A stretch of 64,000 nucleotides of DNA from Rugalucina vietnamica (GCA_964017185.1 OZ024869.1:64742931-64806930); one strand, 5' to 3'. Positions 24,001 to 38,641 are shown, counted from the stretch's first letter. Notes: generated by a model not told the origin, from the sequence alone. Numbers and translations: made by a program.

Positions 24001-27000
24001 GCCAAAGTGTATTCTGCATATTTGTTTTTATTTCAAAATACAATTGAAGATGTTGGGAACAAAACACAAGTCCGGGCAGATAATACGATCCCAGTTGGCA
24101 ACTACTCACTAGATGTGTACAAGTGTAGAAATGCTGAAGTAATTTCCCTTCTCGGAAGGTGTGATAATGTCAATGACTGTTTCGATCAAAGCGATGAAGA
24201 GAATTGCAAGGATACTGCAGGTATATTAGAAAAATAAATGCCTCGTATGGTAAAGAAAGCTATGAAAATAGAAGAAGAAAAAGAAATAAAATAAAATATA
24301 AACAAAGCGAATAAAACAGAATAACATACCTCAATACTTGAGAAAGATGACTGATCTAAGAAAATATGCAAACGGCACAAACACGCAATGCACCTGAAAG
24401 AGTAGCAAATTAATGTTAATTTAAAGCGTCTGAAAGATAAAATGGTAGGGTTCTTATATGGTCCATGTTGTAACGTACTTTTGGATTGCTGAGCATATCT
24501 CAAGCAATGTCAAGACAATCGAAAGTCAGTAGTTCAACCACTGTCATGAAGCAAATTGGATATACACATAACATGTAAATGGGATTTTTACAAGCTCAAT
24601 AACACTAAATGTGAGCACTGATCAGGATATTTCAAATAAAAAACACATATGTTTTAATTTTCATTCAGAATAATTATACCTGAGGAATAAAATATGATAC
24701 ATAATGCACCTTGCATCTGTAATGCACCTAGCATAAGGATTGTTTGAAAATGTGCAATATTTATGTTATATCATTTGTATCCCGGGTATCTCACATTTTC
24801 TTAACTCGCGACTTATGGTTTTCTGAAAAGTTGCAGACTATGGAATAAAGCACTAGCGCTGATGTATTGAATAGACGTGTTAGCGTTTCCTCCCATTGAT
24901 TGATATATTTCAGATTCATGTGGCGTCGATCAGTTCAGGTGAGTCATCAGTCAATGTAGGAAATAAAATATAAAGGTTTGATCCCTAGGAAGCAGTGAAG
25001 ACGTTCAAAGGGAGGTAGTATGGGCCATAATGCGAAATTTCGGGTGATGATCTCTCATCAGTGATCCTTTACAAGTTGGCTTCTTTAAAAAGAAACCAAT
25101 GAAAAGGTCAGCAGCCGTTTGTTATAAGAGATTCCTTTTGCTCTAGATTTCAGTGTTGTTGATTCTCTGGTTCGTCATTTATTTCGATTCTCATACATTT
25201 CAGTTTCGTTTCCTATACATGAATGTCGTTTCTTGTAATTAACATTGACCAGTGTGTGTATCTGTTGCTCAAGGCAATGACCAAAAGTTTTTATGTTATG
25301 GAATGAAAGCCAATACTAAAGGGAACACGATTACAATCAATATGTCGATTTGTAGAAAACCAATTTGCAGTGAAGTCAATTTGTGACAGAGTTTTGACCT
25401 GCAGCCACACTACCAGAAATAGACCTATAGTGCGATGTGATGGACTTAAAGTCAGCCGTATAGAGTTTCTATAGTTTCTGTACCCCTCATCAGGGTATAT
25501 ACGATGTAAACCTAGATGCGCTATGATAAGCAGTCACCACGATCGAGACTGCTTGCTAGATATTTACTGCTATTTGACGGGGAGTGTCAACATTTGATAA
25601 ATTAAATTGATTGCGGTGAACTGTCTAGTCACTATTGACGGGTTCACTAGTTTTTAGTAAGCGCTTTATGTGACAAAACGCGTAATTGAGGGAGAGCAGT
25701 CGATCATGGGTACAATTTTCTTCATATTCAAAGTAAACACTGTGGAAAAGGTCCTGAGGGACCTTTTCCAATAAACCGGCGACGATAGCCAGATAAATAT
25801 ACCGCAATTTCAAAAATTTACCCAAGGTAAGTCTAAATCAAAGAAACATGCCTAAACGGGATCAAATGATTAAAACATTGTTTATAAGATGGCACTAAAC
25901 GTAAAATTTTGATACCCTGAATTTTCTAACTGATCTTAAAGGACCGAAAGAAATAATATAATCTGCACTATGGTTGATGTACGGGGAGACCTTTTACGGC
26001 CTCCACACGGCACAACGCCAGCTGCAGTAATAGCAAAAAATAAAATATAAATGTTTGATCTTTTGGAAGTAGTGAAACCGTTCAAAGGGAGATAGTATCG
26101 GGCCATATCGCGCAATTTCAGGTACTGAAATCAGGCAAATTGTTTCTAAGTATTCTATCGAAAGAAAATATATTTGATTGTACGTAATTTATGGACACCG
26201 TACTAACGAATTAATGGCAATTATGCCTTTTATGTAAAACATCAGAATATTGAATGTCCTTGAAAAGAAGATACTACTGAGACGTCTTTGGTTTTGCCTG
26301 TCCACCGGCTGTAGTCTCATGATGGAGATACTATCCGTAATTAACAGTGACTGTAAGAGGGGCAAACGTTTGAAAAACACTATGAAACTTACATGCCTCA
26401 AAAATGTTAGAGAGCCTTTTAAAATTACGTTTGCCTTGTAATTGATAGATGCGGAGATGGGAGTTGTGTGTCAATTAGTGTCATGTGTGATCATATACCA
26501 GACTGTGTAAATGCTGACGACGAACATTGCGGTTTGTATTCTAAAGAAAAGACGGATATGACAACATTTTCAATATTATAAGCTCAATATATTGCAAATA
26601 TTATGTAACACGGGTTTTAATAGAGCTTCATCTTGCCTGACTACACCTGCAGCTCTTGAAAGTTGCAGTTTAAAAACGAAAATTCAACTAGCTCCAGAGC
26701 TAAGGTGACTGTTATCACTGTGTGAGTGAACTGATTATGTGATAAGAACAGAAATTGTATCAGTATATAAATATTATATCAGTATATGTCTTCAGATGTC
26801 AGCTGTGTGTATCAGATACTGTAACAGTTTGTATATGACGTCAAGAATTGTTTGTCTGTCTATAAAAGCTGTGACAGGAAACTTTACATTTCTTATATCA
26901 AGCAGACAAAAATTGTTCCCTGTTGGTTAAAGTTGTGCCGGAAAACCAGAGTTACCTTATTTCATATGTGGTTATAGAATTTACATGTCAAGAAGACAAG

Positions 27001-29506
27001 TCATTCTATATGTTATAAAGGTAAAGTAAAATCTAAATCTAAACTGTATTGTTTCAGACTTCCCGCAAAGTGACCTGAATATATAGAAAGACGATTTAAT
27101 AATTATCTGTTCTAGGTGAAAGTAAGATTTCATTTTGTTTCAGATTTCCCGCTATGTGACACGAATACAGAATTTACATGTCAATCCGATCAGAATTGTG
27201 TACCTGTTAGTGAAAGGTGTGACGGAAAACCGGACTGTTTTGATGACACGGATGAAGCTAATTGTGGTAACAAAATAGGTCGATAGGTCATTTAAGTCGG
27301 GTAGCAAGATATAACATGTTTAGCTGCAGTGATGCAATATAAATATAATTATATATAAAAACTATCAATTTCGTTTCGCATTTAGTATATTCTAACTTAT
27401 ATTGGGACAAATTTATTAATAAACATTAAGAAGATGCATAATTACGTAGTTCCCATCGGAATACCTACATTTTGTATTTTGCATAATATTGTTAACAGGT
27501 TTGGTCTTTGTCACAAAGTAAAAAGTTCGAAATAAGGTATTCTTCCGTCAATAAATTCTTCTAGATTCTATTATCTAAGGTTTACTTTCAGTTGCTGACC
27601 AATGCAACAATGGTAATTCCTTCCTGTGCGCGGACGCCTACTGTATCTCCAAAGTCTTTGTTTGTGATGGTATAAAGGACTGTATCTCCGGAGCCGATGA
27701 ATTGGATTGTTACTATCCCGACAGTTGCCAGGCTCTGTGGGACGCTGGGTACCAGACAAGTGGGATCTATGAAATAGGCTAGTTCCAATATTGTCTGTCG
27801 TTGCGTAGTCATATTAGCCAATTTCACTAAGAGTTTCCCCGCAATGTGTCGAGAGCATTCGGGCAATTTCCGAATAAAAGTTGACCAATTAAAATGGAGA
27901 CCGAAATAAAATGAAAATGAATGTGAAAGTACATGTTGGGAGCCTGATTATGATAATTTATTCAAGTGATCCCGGGACTTTGGTCAACTAGTTAACTATA
28001 TTTTCATTTGGAAATAAATGGAAACGGAAATGATATTGTAAATGAATGGTATAATAAAGGGATAAGGAATGTTATTGATTTAGTTGACGAGAACGGGTTA
28101 ATTCATGATTTCCTGACATTAAACGACTTGTATAATAAACATGGTACCTATTTGGATTATGCTCATTTAATAAATCGAATACCTAGATTATGGAGAGAAA
28201 TGATCAGCGAAAATAGTAGAAAAAATAGCATGTACTGATATAACGTCCAAACAAATTCATACATCTTCTGTCTTTTACGTAAAAGGCGAGGTTGTCGCGA
28301 TGTATATGATAAAATAGTTCCCGTAAACAAAACGATTGCACCAAATAAGTGGTTAAATGAAGTTGGTGATATATCAGTTGAAGAGTGGAGAAGAATCAAA
28401 TCTTCATAATATAAAAGAAATAAAATTAAGAGACTTCCAGTTTAAAATAAACAATCGAATTTTAGTCGCAAATACTTTCCTATTTGAAATTAAAAAGAAG
28501 GAAACAAGTTTATGTTCATACTGTAATCAGGAAGCAGAAACTATTACTCATCTTCTATTTTCATCTGAGATAGCTTCAAATTTTTGGAAGAATTTAAAAC
28601 AATGGTTTGAAAGAAAAGCCAATATTAATTTGCAAATTGATTTGAAGAATATTATTTTTTCTTCACCTTCACAAGTATTGTTAAGTTATATTTTAACTGT
28701 TGCGAAATATTACATTTATAAGAGTAAGTTTTATAAGGAAGAAGTAAGTTTAAAAGGTTTAGAGTCGTTCTTAAAATTTAAATTTCTAAACGAAATGTAT
28801 ATTGCGAAAATAAATAATAGACTAGATAGATTCTTAGGAAATTGGTCGAGTCTCTACAAATACATGATAACCATAAACTAAGAGGAGATAAAAAACGTAA
28901 AAGGTTATTGTTACATAATATTCAGTTTTTCTTGATTTGTGCTGTGTTTTGGCAAAACCTTTGTATATAGTAGGAAAAAATAATATCAAAGATGTAAGTT
29001 TACTGATAAGAGTTCAGTTTCTTAATTAAGCCCAGTGCCCAATAAAATAGATTAGCAACGGAAACATATTAATTAGTATATGCTTATGAACACACACATA
29101 CGATCAGTGAGTTTTTGTCCCAATCTATATGTAAACGTTAATGGAGTGTTACAGCTCAGTGGTGTTTGTGGGAAGCCTTGATGGTTTATAGTTTTGGGCT
29201 GTTGTTTTTGTTTTTTTTTTCAAGCTTCCAAGATGATGACCAAGAGCATATATTTTAGGCATTATTAACACTTTTATGGAATGCATAGTTATTACGGTAA
29301 TTATATGATATGCATGTGAACACCAACTGTCATACTCTCGTATATGTACAATTTTTGTAAATGTTCTCTATACATGTTCATTGTTGTTGCGTAAAAGAAC
29401 AAATGTCAAATAAAATTGAAAAAAAGAAAGAAAAAAAAAAGAATTAAATTAGAAGTATGTTTTAAATTGTCAATTTGAAATAAAATTATAAAACTTGAAA
29501 AAAATA

Positions 29507-29556
<50 letters not shown>

Positions 29557-30164
29557 AGATTTTATCATCAACAGTGCAAAATTCTATTTGTACTCATAAC
29601 ATTGTAAAACCTTATATAACTACATAAGAAATAAACACACCGCTACAAACTTGAAAAATGTAAATACAGCAAAATGGCTACGGAATTTTGAAAATGAAGA
29701 AATTTGGAAAATTAAACAGAAATTTAACAAAATTATGATTTTTGTGGGCTAAAACATCTTTGAGAGGTTGGAAACAGTGTTAGAACTGTCAAAGTTGAAA
29801 ATAAAAAGTACTAAATGGCGTAAAATCGTATAACTGAAACTGAACTGAACTGAAATTTATTTCTTATGTAGTTATATAAGGTTTTACAATGTTATGAGTA
29901 GTATGTAGAATTTTTAGATTACATTTTGTCTCCTAGTTTTGGACTGCCTATGACAGGCAGATGTAGATATCACACTCTTATTATGTAGTATTTAGTAAGC
30001 CTCTGAAGAAGCCGAAAGGCGAAAGCGCGCTCAGGCACAAATAGAATTTTGCACTGTTGATGATAAAATTTCCATATATACTTACCGTATATCATTTTAG
30101 CATCCAAATTGGATCCAGTGCTACCGACAGGGTTTGATTGTTTGATGTATATTACCTAAATCTC

Positions 30165-30262
<98 letters not shown>

Positions 30263-33200
30263 TTTCATTTTGTCCAGCTATATCTGATTTGTACATTTTT
30301 TCTACGACATCATTTTGGTCGTTTTGTTGATGTTTTTAGCTATTTTGTTATGATATCATGTGATCCCGAATGACGTTATTATGACAAAGTACGACCCTGA
30401 AATCTGCAAAACGCTCTGAATTTGTCAAAAGTAGACACGTATAAGTTCTTCAATATTGTACATTAATGAATAACTGCGACGACGAATCATGAGTTCGGCT
30501 GAACGAACAATTATTCGCAAGGTACAGGTCATCAAATCTTGTTGACAGCTGTGCAATGCGAAATAGTGTAGCAATAGTTGTGTTTGGTTAAATTAATCAC
30601 ATGATAAAGTGATTACGATCGAAATACGGAAAAAGCACGGAAGTGCCATGAAATGGACTATTTTATTAAGGCATAGAAACTCGTAGTTAGTTGTAAAGCT
30701 CGCCGAGAATTAAGATTCAGCTTAACGTTTTGAGAGGAACCACATATATTCAACACTCTATACAGAATACTTAGAATGATATTTTTGCTGGTGCAAACTA
30801 AGATATGGTAAACGCTATGAGTAATTGAACCATGTACCGTATTTAAATGGTGAATGTGAAAACAAACGTCAAACAAACGTCAAAACGCAATCGCTGAAAC
30901 AAAAACTTCTTTTAAAAACCTATTTCCATGTCTATTGAGGGTCATTAGATAAGGGACAGGGCATTAGAAAACCTAGTTCCTTGACATTGACTCAGAATAC
31001 AGGTAAGGGCCAAAACAGGAAAAAATCAATATTGATTGCAGAGGGAGGCAGTTTTTTTGCATATGTTATCAGGGACAATAAAATTAATAAACAGTGGAAA
31101 TACAGGTATTCTCCTTTAGGGGCCTCTTTATGACCCCCTGCAGAGATGTGATAATCACCTCATTATGACAGTCCTTTGATCTATGGACCATATTGCACCA
31201 TTACGGGTCAGTAACCGAATAAACAGGGGTACCCCTTTTAGCTTCTTCAGAAGTAGGTCTTTAACGACCGGATACGTAACAAAATCAATTAAAACAGTCT
31301 CCATTTTAAACCCCATGTATTTTTGCAGTAGCATAGGCTATTGTAAGTCAAAACTTTTAATCATACATTGTTAATAATGAGACTATTTCTTTAATAAATT
31401 GTAGAAGGCGGGGAGGTGGAATGTGACTTTTCACATATTATCACAGACAACAACATAATCACCCGATTCCACAATATCGACCACGACAGAGTTATATCGA
31501 CAGAAGTCAAAAGTTTGTTCATATACCCTGACAATGAAGCCCTTCGCCATATTACTCAGAACGAGTCTTGCTATCAGACCGTTCATCAGCTTTGTCAGCC
31601 CTGGGCTCACCGCTTGTATGAGATCGACAGGAAACATGAACAAGAATGGAAGGCGAGATCAAACATCCATGCATGTCACTGCTTATTGTACCACCAGTTG
31701 TTGACGACAAATCAAACAGCTTTCAGTTTCATGTTAGTATTCTATATAATGCAAAAATTCAGAATTTATATACCCATTACACACACTAACTTCTTTCTGA
31801 TAGCGCCATCGCCTGATTATTGTCTATTCTTACCTCTTGATCATGTCATGTTAATACGGCATATGATCTGATTTTGAAATAAGTAGTAAATTCTATTTGC
31901 TACATGTACGTGACTACACATACACATGTACGTGTGTGATATAAGTTTGAATCAAGATTACAAGTGGCTTTAACACACCATATGTCGCCTTTTGGTACGC
32001 CAAGTTACAGCATAAAAATCTTATTGATTGAAAAGTTGAACTCAATTTGCAGGGCGGCCCTCGAGTGGCAGTGTGGTCCAAAGCGCTGATAGTTCATAAC
32101 GGTACCATGCTTAATCGGTCGATCATTTCACTGCGGTGTCTGATTGGGTTCGAGCCCGCAACGGGGCACATGTGCGACAAGCCAAGTTTTGCTTGCAGGT
32201 GTTTGTTTCTCGGGGTTTTCTCGTTTTCGCCTCACCTACTGATTGACCCGACTCAAATAATCTGAAATAATCTTAAAAGGGACTTTAAACTGACTACAAA
32301 GCAAATCTCCAGTCTGGTCTACAATATATTGTAGACGATCAACGACAGCATGTCCGTGTAAATTATTCCCCACTTTATCCCATTTTATACAGTAAGGCCA
32401 ACATGTCCAATATCAAATCTTTTCAAATTGTGAATATTTTCTTTGTTTGGGTTGTAAGAAACAATTTGTGTATTCTGTGTCCGACATGTTTTGTTTTTAT
32501 GAATATACATGTTACAGTCACGATGAAGTTCAAGACTGTGAAGAGTCCCGACATTTTCCAAACAAGACGTTTCATCTTGCGTTCGAGCACAACACGGATG
32601 GCACGATACAATCAATGACCTTGAAGGAAAATCACATGGTCCATGTCAGCCAATATAAATTAGACGTCTTGCCCATCACCTGTCATGCAGGTACACATAT
32701 GATAACCTACCGGTAATAATTAAAATGAATAAGATGAAACCGATTGCATCACTTTTAACACGTGTACATGTACATCATACTTTATTATTTTGTAGAACGT
32801 ATTAAAAAGTACAGTATAAATTTATATTATTCTCAAAATAATCTAAGGTCAAAATATTTAGGTTTATTGTATAATGTATAATAAATGTTTAAGATGTATA
32901 CTAAATGTTCATTATATCCCCTGACCAATAAGCCAAAACAAAAATTGTTTAAAATCAATGGACAAACAAGTTGACAATGAACATGCAATACACTAGTACG
33001 TAAAATATCGCTTTTACACACATTGTTGGTTGGGTAGAAAAAATTAAGAATATTGTCTTGTTTTCACAACATCATGGTCGTAGACGTCAGCTTGATAATG
33101 GATAAGTCCATTAGGCCTGTACAACTTCCATTACAATGTGACCAACATCCGGGTGTCGGCAAAGGTTCATGGTGAATACATCCGTTACTGGATTGACGTT

Positions 33201-36200
33201 TACAATAAATTTTTGACAAGGCATATCTTTTTCTAAAATTTACAAACCATGTGTAAAATAGCCATTTTTGGAGTATATCGTTGTGTCTTGATTGGCAAGT
33301 ATATTGTCGATTGATTTGAAGCTTTGGGGGACAGGGTGCCAATCGAGCAGTTATAGATGATAAGATAATTTATGAGACATTTATTTGACATTCACGGATC
33401 TGCAAGGCCCCCCGCCCATTTGGGCCTAGGAGAAATAGATGGGCTGCTTGTGTCTCCAGGCAAAGCTTCTTAACCACTGACCGACCATCTGACTACTGGT
33501 TAACCGCTCAAGTCCAGGAAAAGTGGTTTAATCAAACCATCGGCCATACATATAAGCCCTATAGGTTTTCCTGGATAGTTATCAGTCCAATTACCATATT
33601 TAATTCACTTTTTACCAAAGGGCATACAATTGAAGTTAAATTAAGTACGTCTACGGTTTGCATTATGATAGGGTTCATAGACAAATTCAATCAACGTACA
33701 TCTACGTAAAACGTTGCATATCATGTATCAAATGCGTTTCGAAAACATTTATTCAGTCCTACGACGAAAGCGGGCGCTCGTTGCGTACTAAAATTATTTT
33801 CACAGGCCGTTTATTGTTGCAGAATTCCGACACAGTAAAGCAGGCATCGCGTGCGGATATGGTGCTACAACGGCCGCTGAGAGCAGATGCCTGTATAAAC
33901 TGGACGTCTTTGGTCATATAGTTGGTTGTCGCTCTCTAAGACACCTACAGAATTGTGGTATTTTGTATCAGCGCATTATAAAAATGTTGATCGTTATTTT
34001 CAAAAAGAGAGGAGAGTATTTAACGAAATCGCGGATGATTTGTAGTGAACTTGAATGTTTTTATCGCTTAGTACTACACAAAGCCTCTGAAAGGCAGAGA
34101 ATAGCTGCATGCGAGAGTGCTTACGATATCAAGTTGTGAACAATATCGCTCAGGCCTCATACTCATGATCATGCATGGTAATTTGGAATGTCATTGCTCT
34201 TAGTATTTTCTTGCAGTCGATGTCTTGTTATTAATACACGAGTAAATCAAGCACTGTCTAATGCATCTGTGTTCTTTGTAGAGCATTTCGTTTGTCCAGA
34301 CGACTACTTCAAGTGCCCGGAAAGTTTCTGTGTGGAGAAACAATATGTTTGTGACGGTACACCACAGTGCGAGTCTGGAGAAGACGAGACCTACTGCGGT
34401 TAGTGTTGAACTTTTTGAGTCAATGGAAATATTGACATGGAGAATTTTTCAGGTGTTTCAATTAAACGTTTATATACACTTTTTGTTAGCTCTTGTGCGT
34501 GCAAGGGGTCGCTCCGGTCTGCCCAGAGTATGGAATCTGGTCAAACCAGTCATGATATATATTAAGCTATTTTAGTTGTTTACTTGTTTGGCTATATTTA
34601 GGCGCATTCCATGTCATGACATATCATGACGTCTCAGTACATGACGGAAACATCCCGATATGACCATAGCTTTTGACTGTGACGTAAAGCATTATATCAA
34701 TTAATAATATTTGGATCAAAGGGCTTTGCATTTCACACATATCTGATGACGATTAATGACTTTCATCTGACAAATAAAAATATGATCAAATATATTTTGT
34801 TGTACATCCACAGTAGTTCTCTTAAGACTTTGTTATAATGCTTTTACTGTTTATGAAAGATGCTGCGTAGTTGACACTAATTTTGCGTTGAATAACTGTA
34901 AATCCGGTAGTTTTCGCGAGAACTTAATTTTCGCGAATAATCGCGAATTCTATGCCTCGCGAATTCAAGGTTCTCGCGAATACAGAATTTATATAGGCCA
35001 TCAAAACTGCAAGAGCACACGTTCGCGAATTCAAAGCCTCGCGAATAATTCGGAAATAGAAAATTCGCAAAATAAAAGTCATGCGCAAATTTCCGAATTT
35101 ACAGTATTGATAAGGATTTGACACTGAAATCATGTTTGGGACGACATGGGAAAATCACATAAAGTGTTTATGAAATGGATCCAGGAATTTTTGTAAGTGT
35201 TTAATGTACATGTATAGATAAAAGAAAACAAACTGCAGTAACTAGTACTATTTTTAAGTTTTTTCGAACGGCACACGGACTGGTGCCAAAATTTTCACCA
35301 TCATATTTTCAGATACAAGGACCTGCACGTCGGAATTTAGATGTTTAGATTCATACGTTTGTCTGCCGAGACATTATATTTGCGATGGTCATCCACAGTG
35401 TGCACACGGAGATGACGAAAGATTATGTAATTTCACGTGAGTCCACAATTTTATGGCACCCTGATATCACATAATGATTCAATGCCTCGGTCATCAAGCT
35501 TTGCACATTTCCGCCATTCTGTATTCATCACTTAGAACTGAATGTTAGAAGAAATTTCATTGCGTTCTCAAATTATGTATGATGTAAGATCTCTTATTTG
35601 TACTAATGCAAAAATGAGGTAATTTAAGTATAGCTCGATTTTGAACTATGGCGCGTCAAAAGTCAGGGAGACCAAGAAGTAGCGCATTGAAAGAAACATT
35701 AGGACAAATACTGCAAGTTTATCATTCCATTTCATTTGCACGCACATACACACAGCTGTACAACTTTTACAATCTGAGGCTGATCACGTGCTATTACGTG
35801 AACTCGCCGGAATTTTGACGCACCAGAGGTCGAAATTGAGCTATAGATGATGAATTATTAAAAGCTTTACCAAGATCATGCGGTTGGTAAAACTCAAGTT
35901 TGACCTGAAACGCGTCAAAACTAAATAGCACGTGAAATTAAAATCAGTTTGAAATGACACACTCAGGTTTTCCGTTACACTTCGGATGCACGCACAGTAA
36001 GTATTTGTACTGTAACAATTTGAATATTCTTTCACGTGCTACTAAGTAGACTCGCCAATCTTTTGATGCGTCAGATGTCAAATCGAGATATACACTAAAC
36101 AAAAAACAATAGGTCACCGAGGATCTTCGAGTGTAAGGGTAAAACGATGATAATTTCAGATTCGTGCTGTATGATTCTTATTCCTGTGACATAAGGGTAT

Positions 36201-38641
36201 AACATGCACAAACTGTTTTCTTTTCGAATAAAACTGAATGAGAAATTTTGTTAACTTGAATAATGCAAATCAGGAAAGATTTGCTCTGCGCATGCGCACA
36301 CTTTTTAACTTCCAAATGATCTAGAAACAATGTCAGCTGCTCCCTCTCTAATATTCATGAAAAAAGAACAAGCTCATAATTAGAAACATCAAATCCCTAT
36401 AATTTAAATTAAAAGGGAAGCGGGGAATTTTAATTTTATTCATTTTATTTCTTTAACATGTGAGTTATCTGCTTAACCTATTGTGATTTTGAATGGGGGT
36501 TTATAGCCAATTTGAATCGTGCAATTATCTTAATGCGTGTGCATGCGCACTGTATGAGTTACTACTTTCAGCAATGCCTGTGGTCGGCATCCAATAACTC
36601 CGGAAATAATCATTTAAATGAAAATCGGTTTCTTGCATTTGGAAGTCTGGTATCTAGTGCAGAACTAGAAAATATATTGTTTTCTGATTATGTCATAGTA
36701 TGCTCAAAATTTAGTGCAACATAATTGTGACAATTCTTTTTTGTTCAGTATTGTAAATGAAAAACGAGTTTATCTTATCGTGATACGCAGCATGTTTTGA
36801 GTTTAATAAAAACATGGAAACTATTTAAAACGTACTTTTTTATTCTAAGTTTGAGAGTTTCTCTTTTTACCTTTTACACAAACAATTATCGGGCATGTAC
36901 GTAGTAACATTTGACCAGGCACTTTAGCGCCCCCATAGTACCCATAACACACAGGAAAGGAAGCACTGGCTCCACCTCGACATGACTGCATAATGTTGAC
37001 TGGGTCATTCAGCCCTAATAACCAAACAGAAATTACCTTATTTCCGATCATTTAAGTGGCATTGAGTTCTACCAAGTTGAACGTGATCATATATCAGATT
37101 AAGCCTTGAAGGCCAACCGTGGGAGTCTACTCTTAAATCAACATATTTTTGTCAACATTTCTGTGAGTGGAAGCGACGAAGGCTGTATCTTTCAACGAGT
37201 TTAAACGTATTATTAATCAGTTTTATAGACCATGTGGAAGTACGAGGGATGTTCTTTAATTCTTGTCATCGACTCAATTTTTCATTAACCAGCATCTGTA
37301 CCAGAGCAGAAAGGCTTGGTAATTATAGAGGGGTTCTTTGCGATATTGAAATCACCAAACAATTTTAGGGCGGTGCAATTTATCGTAGCAAACTGAGACT
37401 CTAAAGAGGGGCACCCTAGTGACACTGCAAATACCTTCTTCATCTTGTTCCAATAAACAGTATAATGTTTGAATGAATTAAAAGGGTTAGAATCACGATT
37501 TTATACCTGTGGGATCTCCATAACCTTGAAAACGCATTGGTCGAAAGTTATTTTCCTAAAACAGAAATTACAAGTTTTACGAGTACTATGCCAGTTTTTA
37601 CGTGTTGATAAATTGAATGAACGTCGGAATAAAAGTTTCAGAGCCTAATAATTTCCTGTCCAGTTATTACTCATCCAAAATGTTAATGCTGCTTTGTGTC
37701 AGATCTTTGCTGATTCCATTGATATAAGTTTTGGATTATTTATCCACTTAAATCTTGGTTTATGAGTAATAACATTTTGAAAGATAACACAAAATGTCAA
37801 TGGAAGAGCTGCCCATACCACAATAATAGCATGTACAAATACTACTACAACTTCAAAAAATCTATTTACTTGATACGTTAACGTTCTAGAAGCGTTTTGG
37901 TTGGCGTTGTCAATCATGAAATTTGACAGTGTTTCTAATATGATAGAGACGGACAGCTCTCTTAGAAATTAAGCACCTGCTCTACCTTACATGTGAAGGA
38001 AATGTTAAATTGCCTGTATAGTAACTTACAGCGAATGTCCATTTAGACCGTTTTAGACAAACTTGAGATAACAATCAATTTGAGATATTCACCAGACAAT
38101 CCAATTGACAAAATTTAAAACTACGAAAAGGTGTAACCTGTGCGGTGATTTCGAATGACGTATATTAAAAATATTATGACGTCATAAAGCAGGAGCAATA
38201 ACTAACTCTATAAAGTCATAATAAAAATATTCTACAAAAGTGTTTTCTGTTGCTCATATGAATGACAACATAATGTGTAAAATAAAAGTGGATCTGTATA
38301 TACTCTTGCGAAAGTTACTAGGGATCGAAATAACATATTGTAAATTAAATGAAAATTAACGCAGTGCGATTGCTGTACCCTGATTTAAAATGCGATTACT
38401 ATATGACCGTGCGTCGGACAGCAATAATTTTGATACCAATCTGATCAGAAAAGATCGGGCTTTCACCACATATGAACAACATTCTCATTGATTGTCCACA
38501 GAACAAATAATCAAGCAAGTGACAAGTATTAAAGAACATCCCTCGTACGGTAGAAAGTGCGAATCATTTTAAACGATGGTCGAGACTGAATTTCCCATAT
38601 GGGAATATTTTACAGCAGTATAAATTTGTTTCTTGTTTGCA

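Larger units (their letters stand above)
18769..24049. other. Large intron with a composite repeat and a hairpin MITE
   Basis: Contains the AGCTCACC-bounded composite repeat (18974-20985), a (CAAA)n-type SINE copy (21280-21600), and the hairpin MITE (23218-23458). The stretch 21610-23200 is AT-rich with nothing recognised, and the small open frames there lack any domain signature. Confidence 0.6.
27778..31404. other. GC-AG intron carrying a LINE and a foldback element
   Basis: Starts GC (ATAG|GCTAGT) and ends TTGTAG. Holds a 5'-truncated LINE (about 27965-29442), a TA microsatellite, a foldback element with a hammerhead-like motif (29553-30079) and a second TA block. 30260-31400 shows no recognised feature; the minus-strand frame at 30658-30876 is not convincing. 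Confidence 0.65.

Noticed and set aside
37699-37917. Hydrophobic minus-strand frame inside a TIR element
   Set aside because: No family match that I recognise, no partner exons and no splice context; kept only as a finding about cargo.
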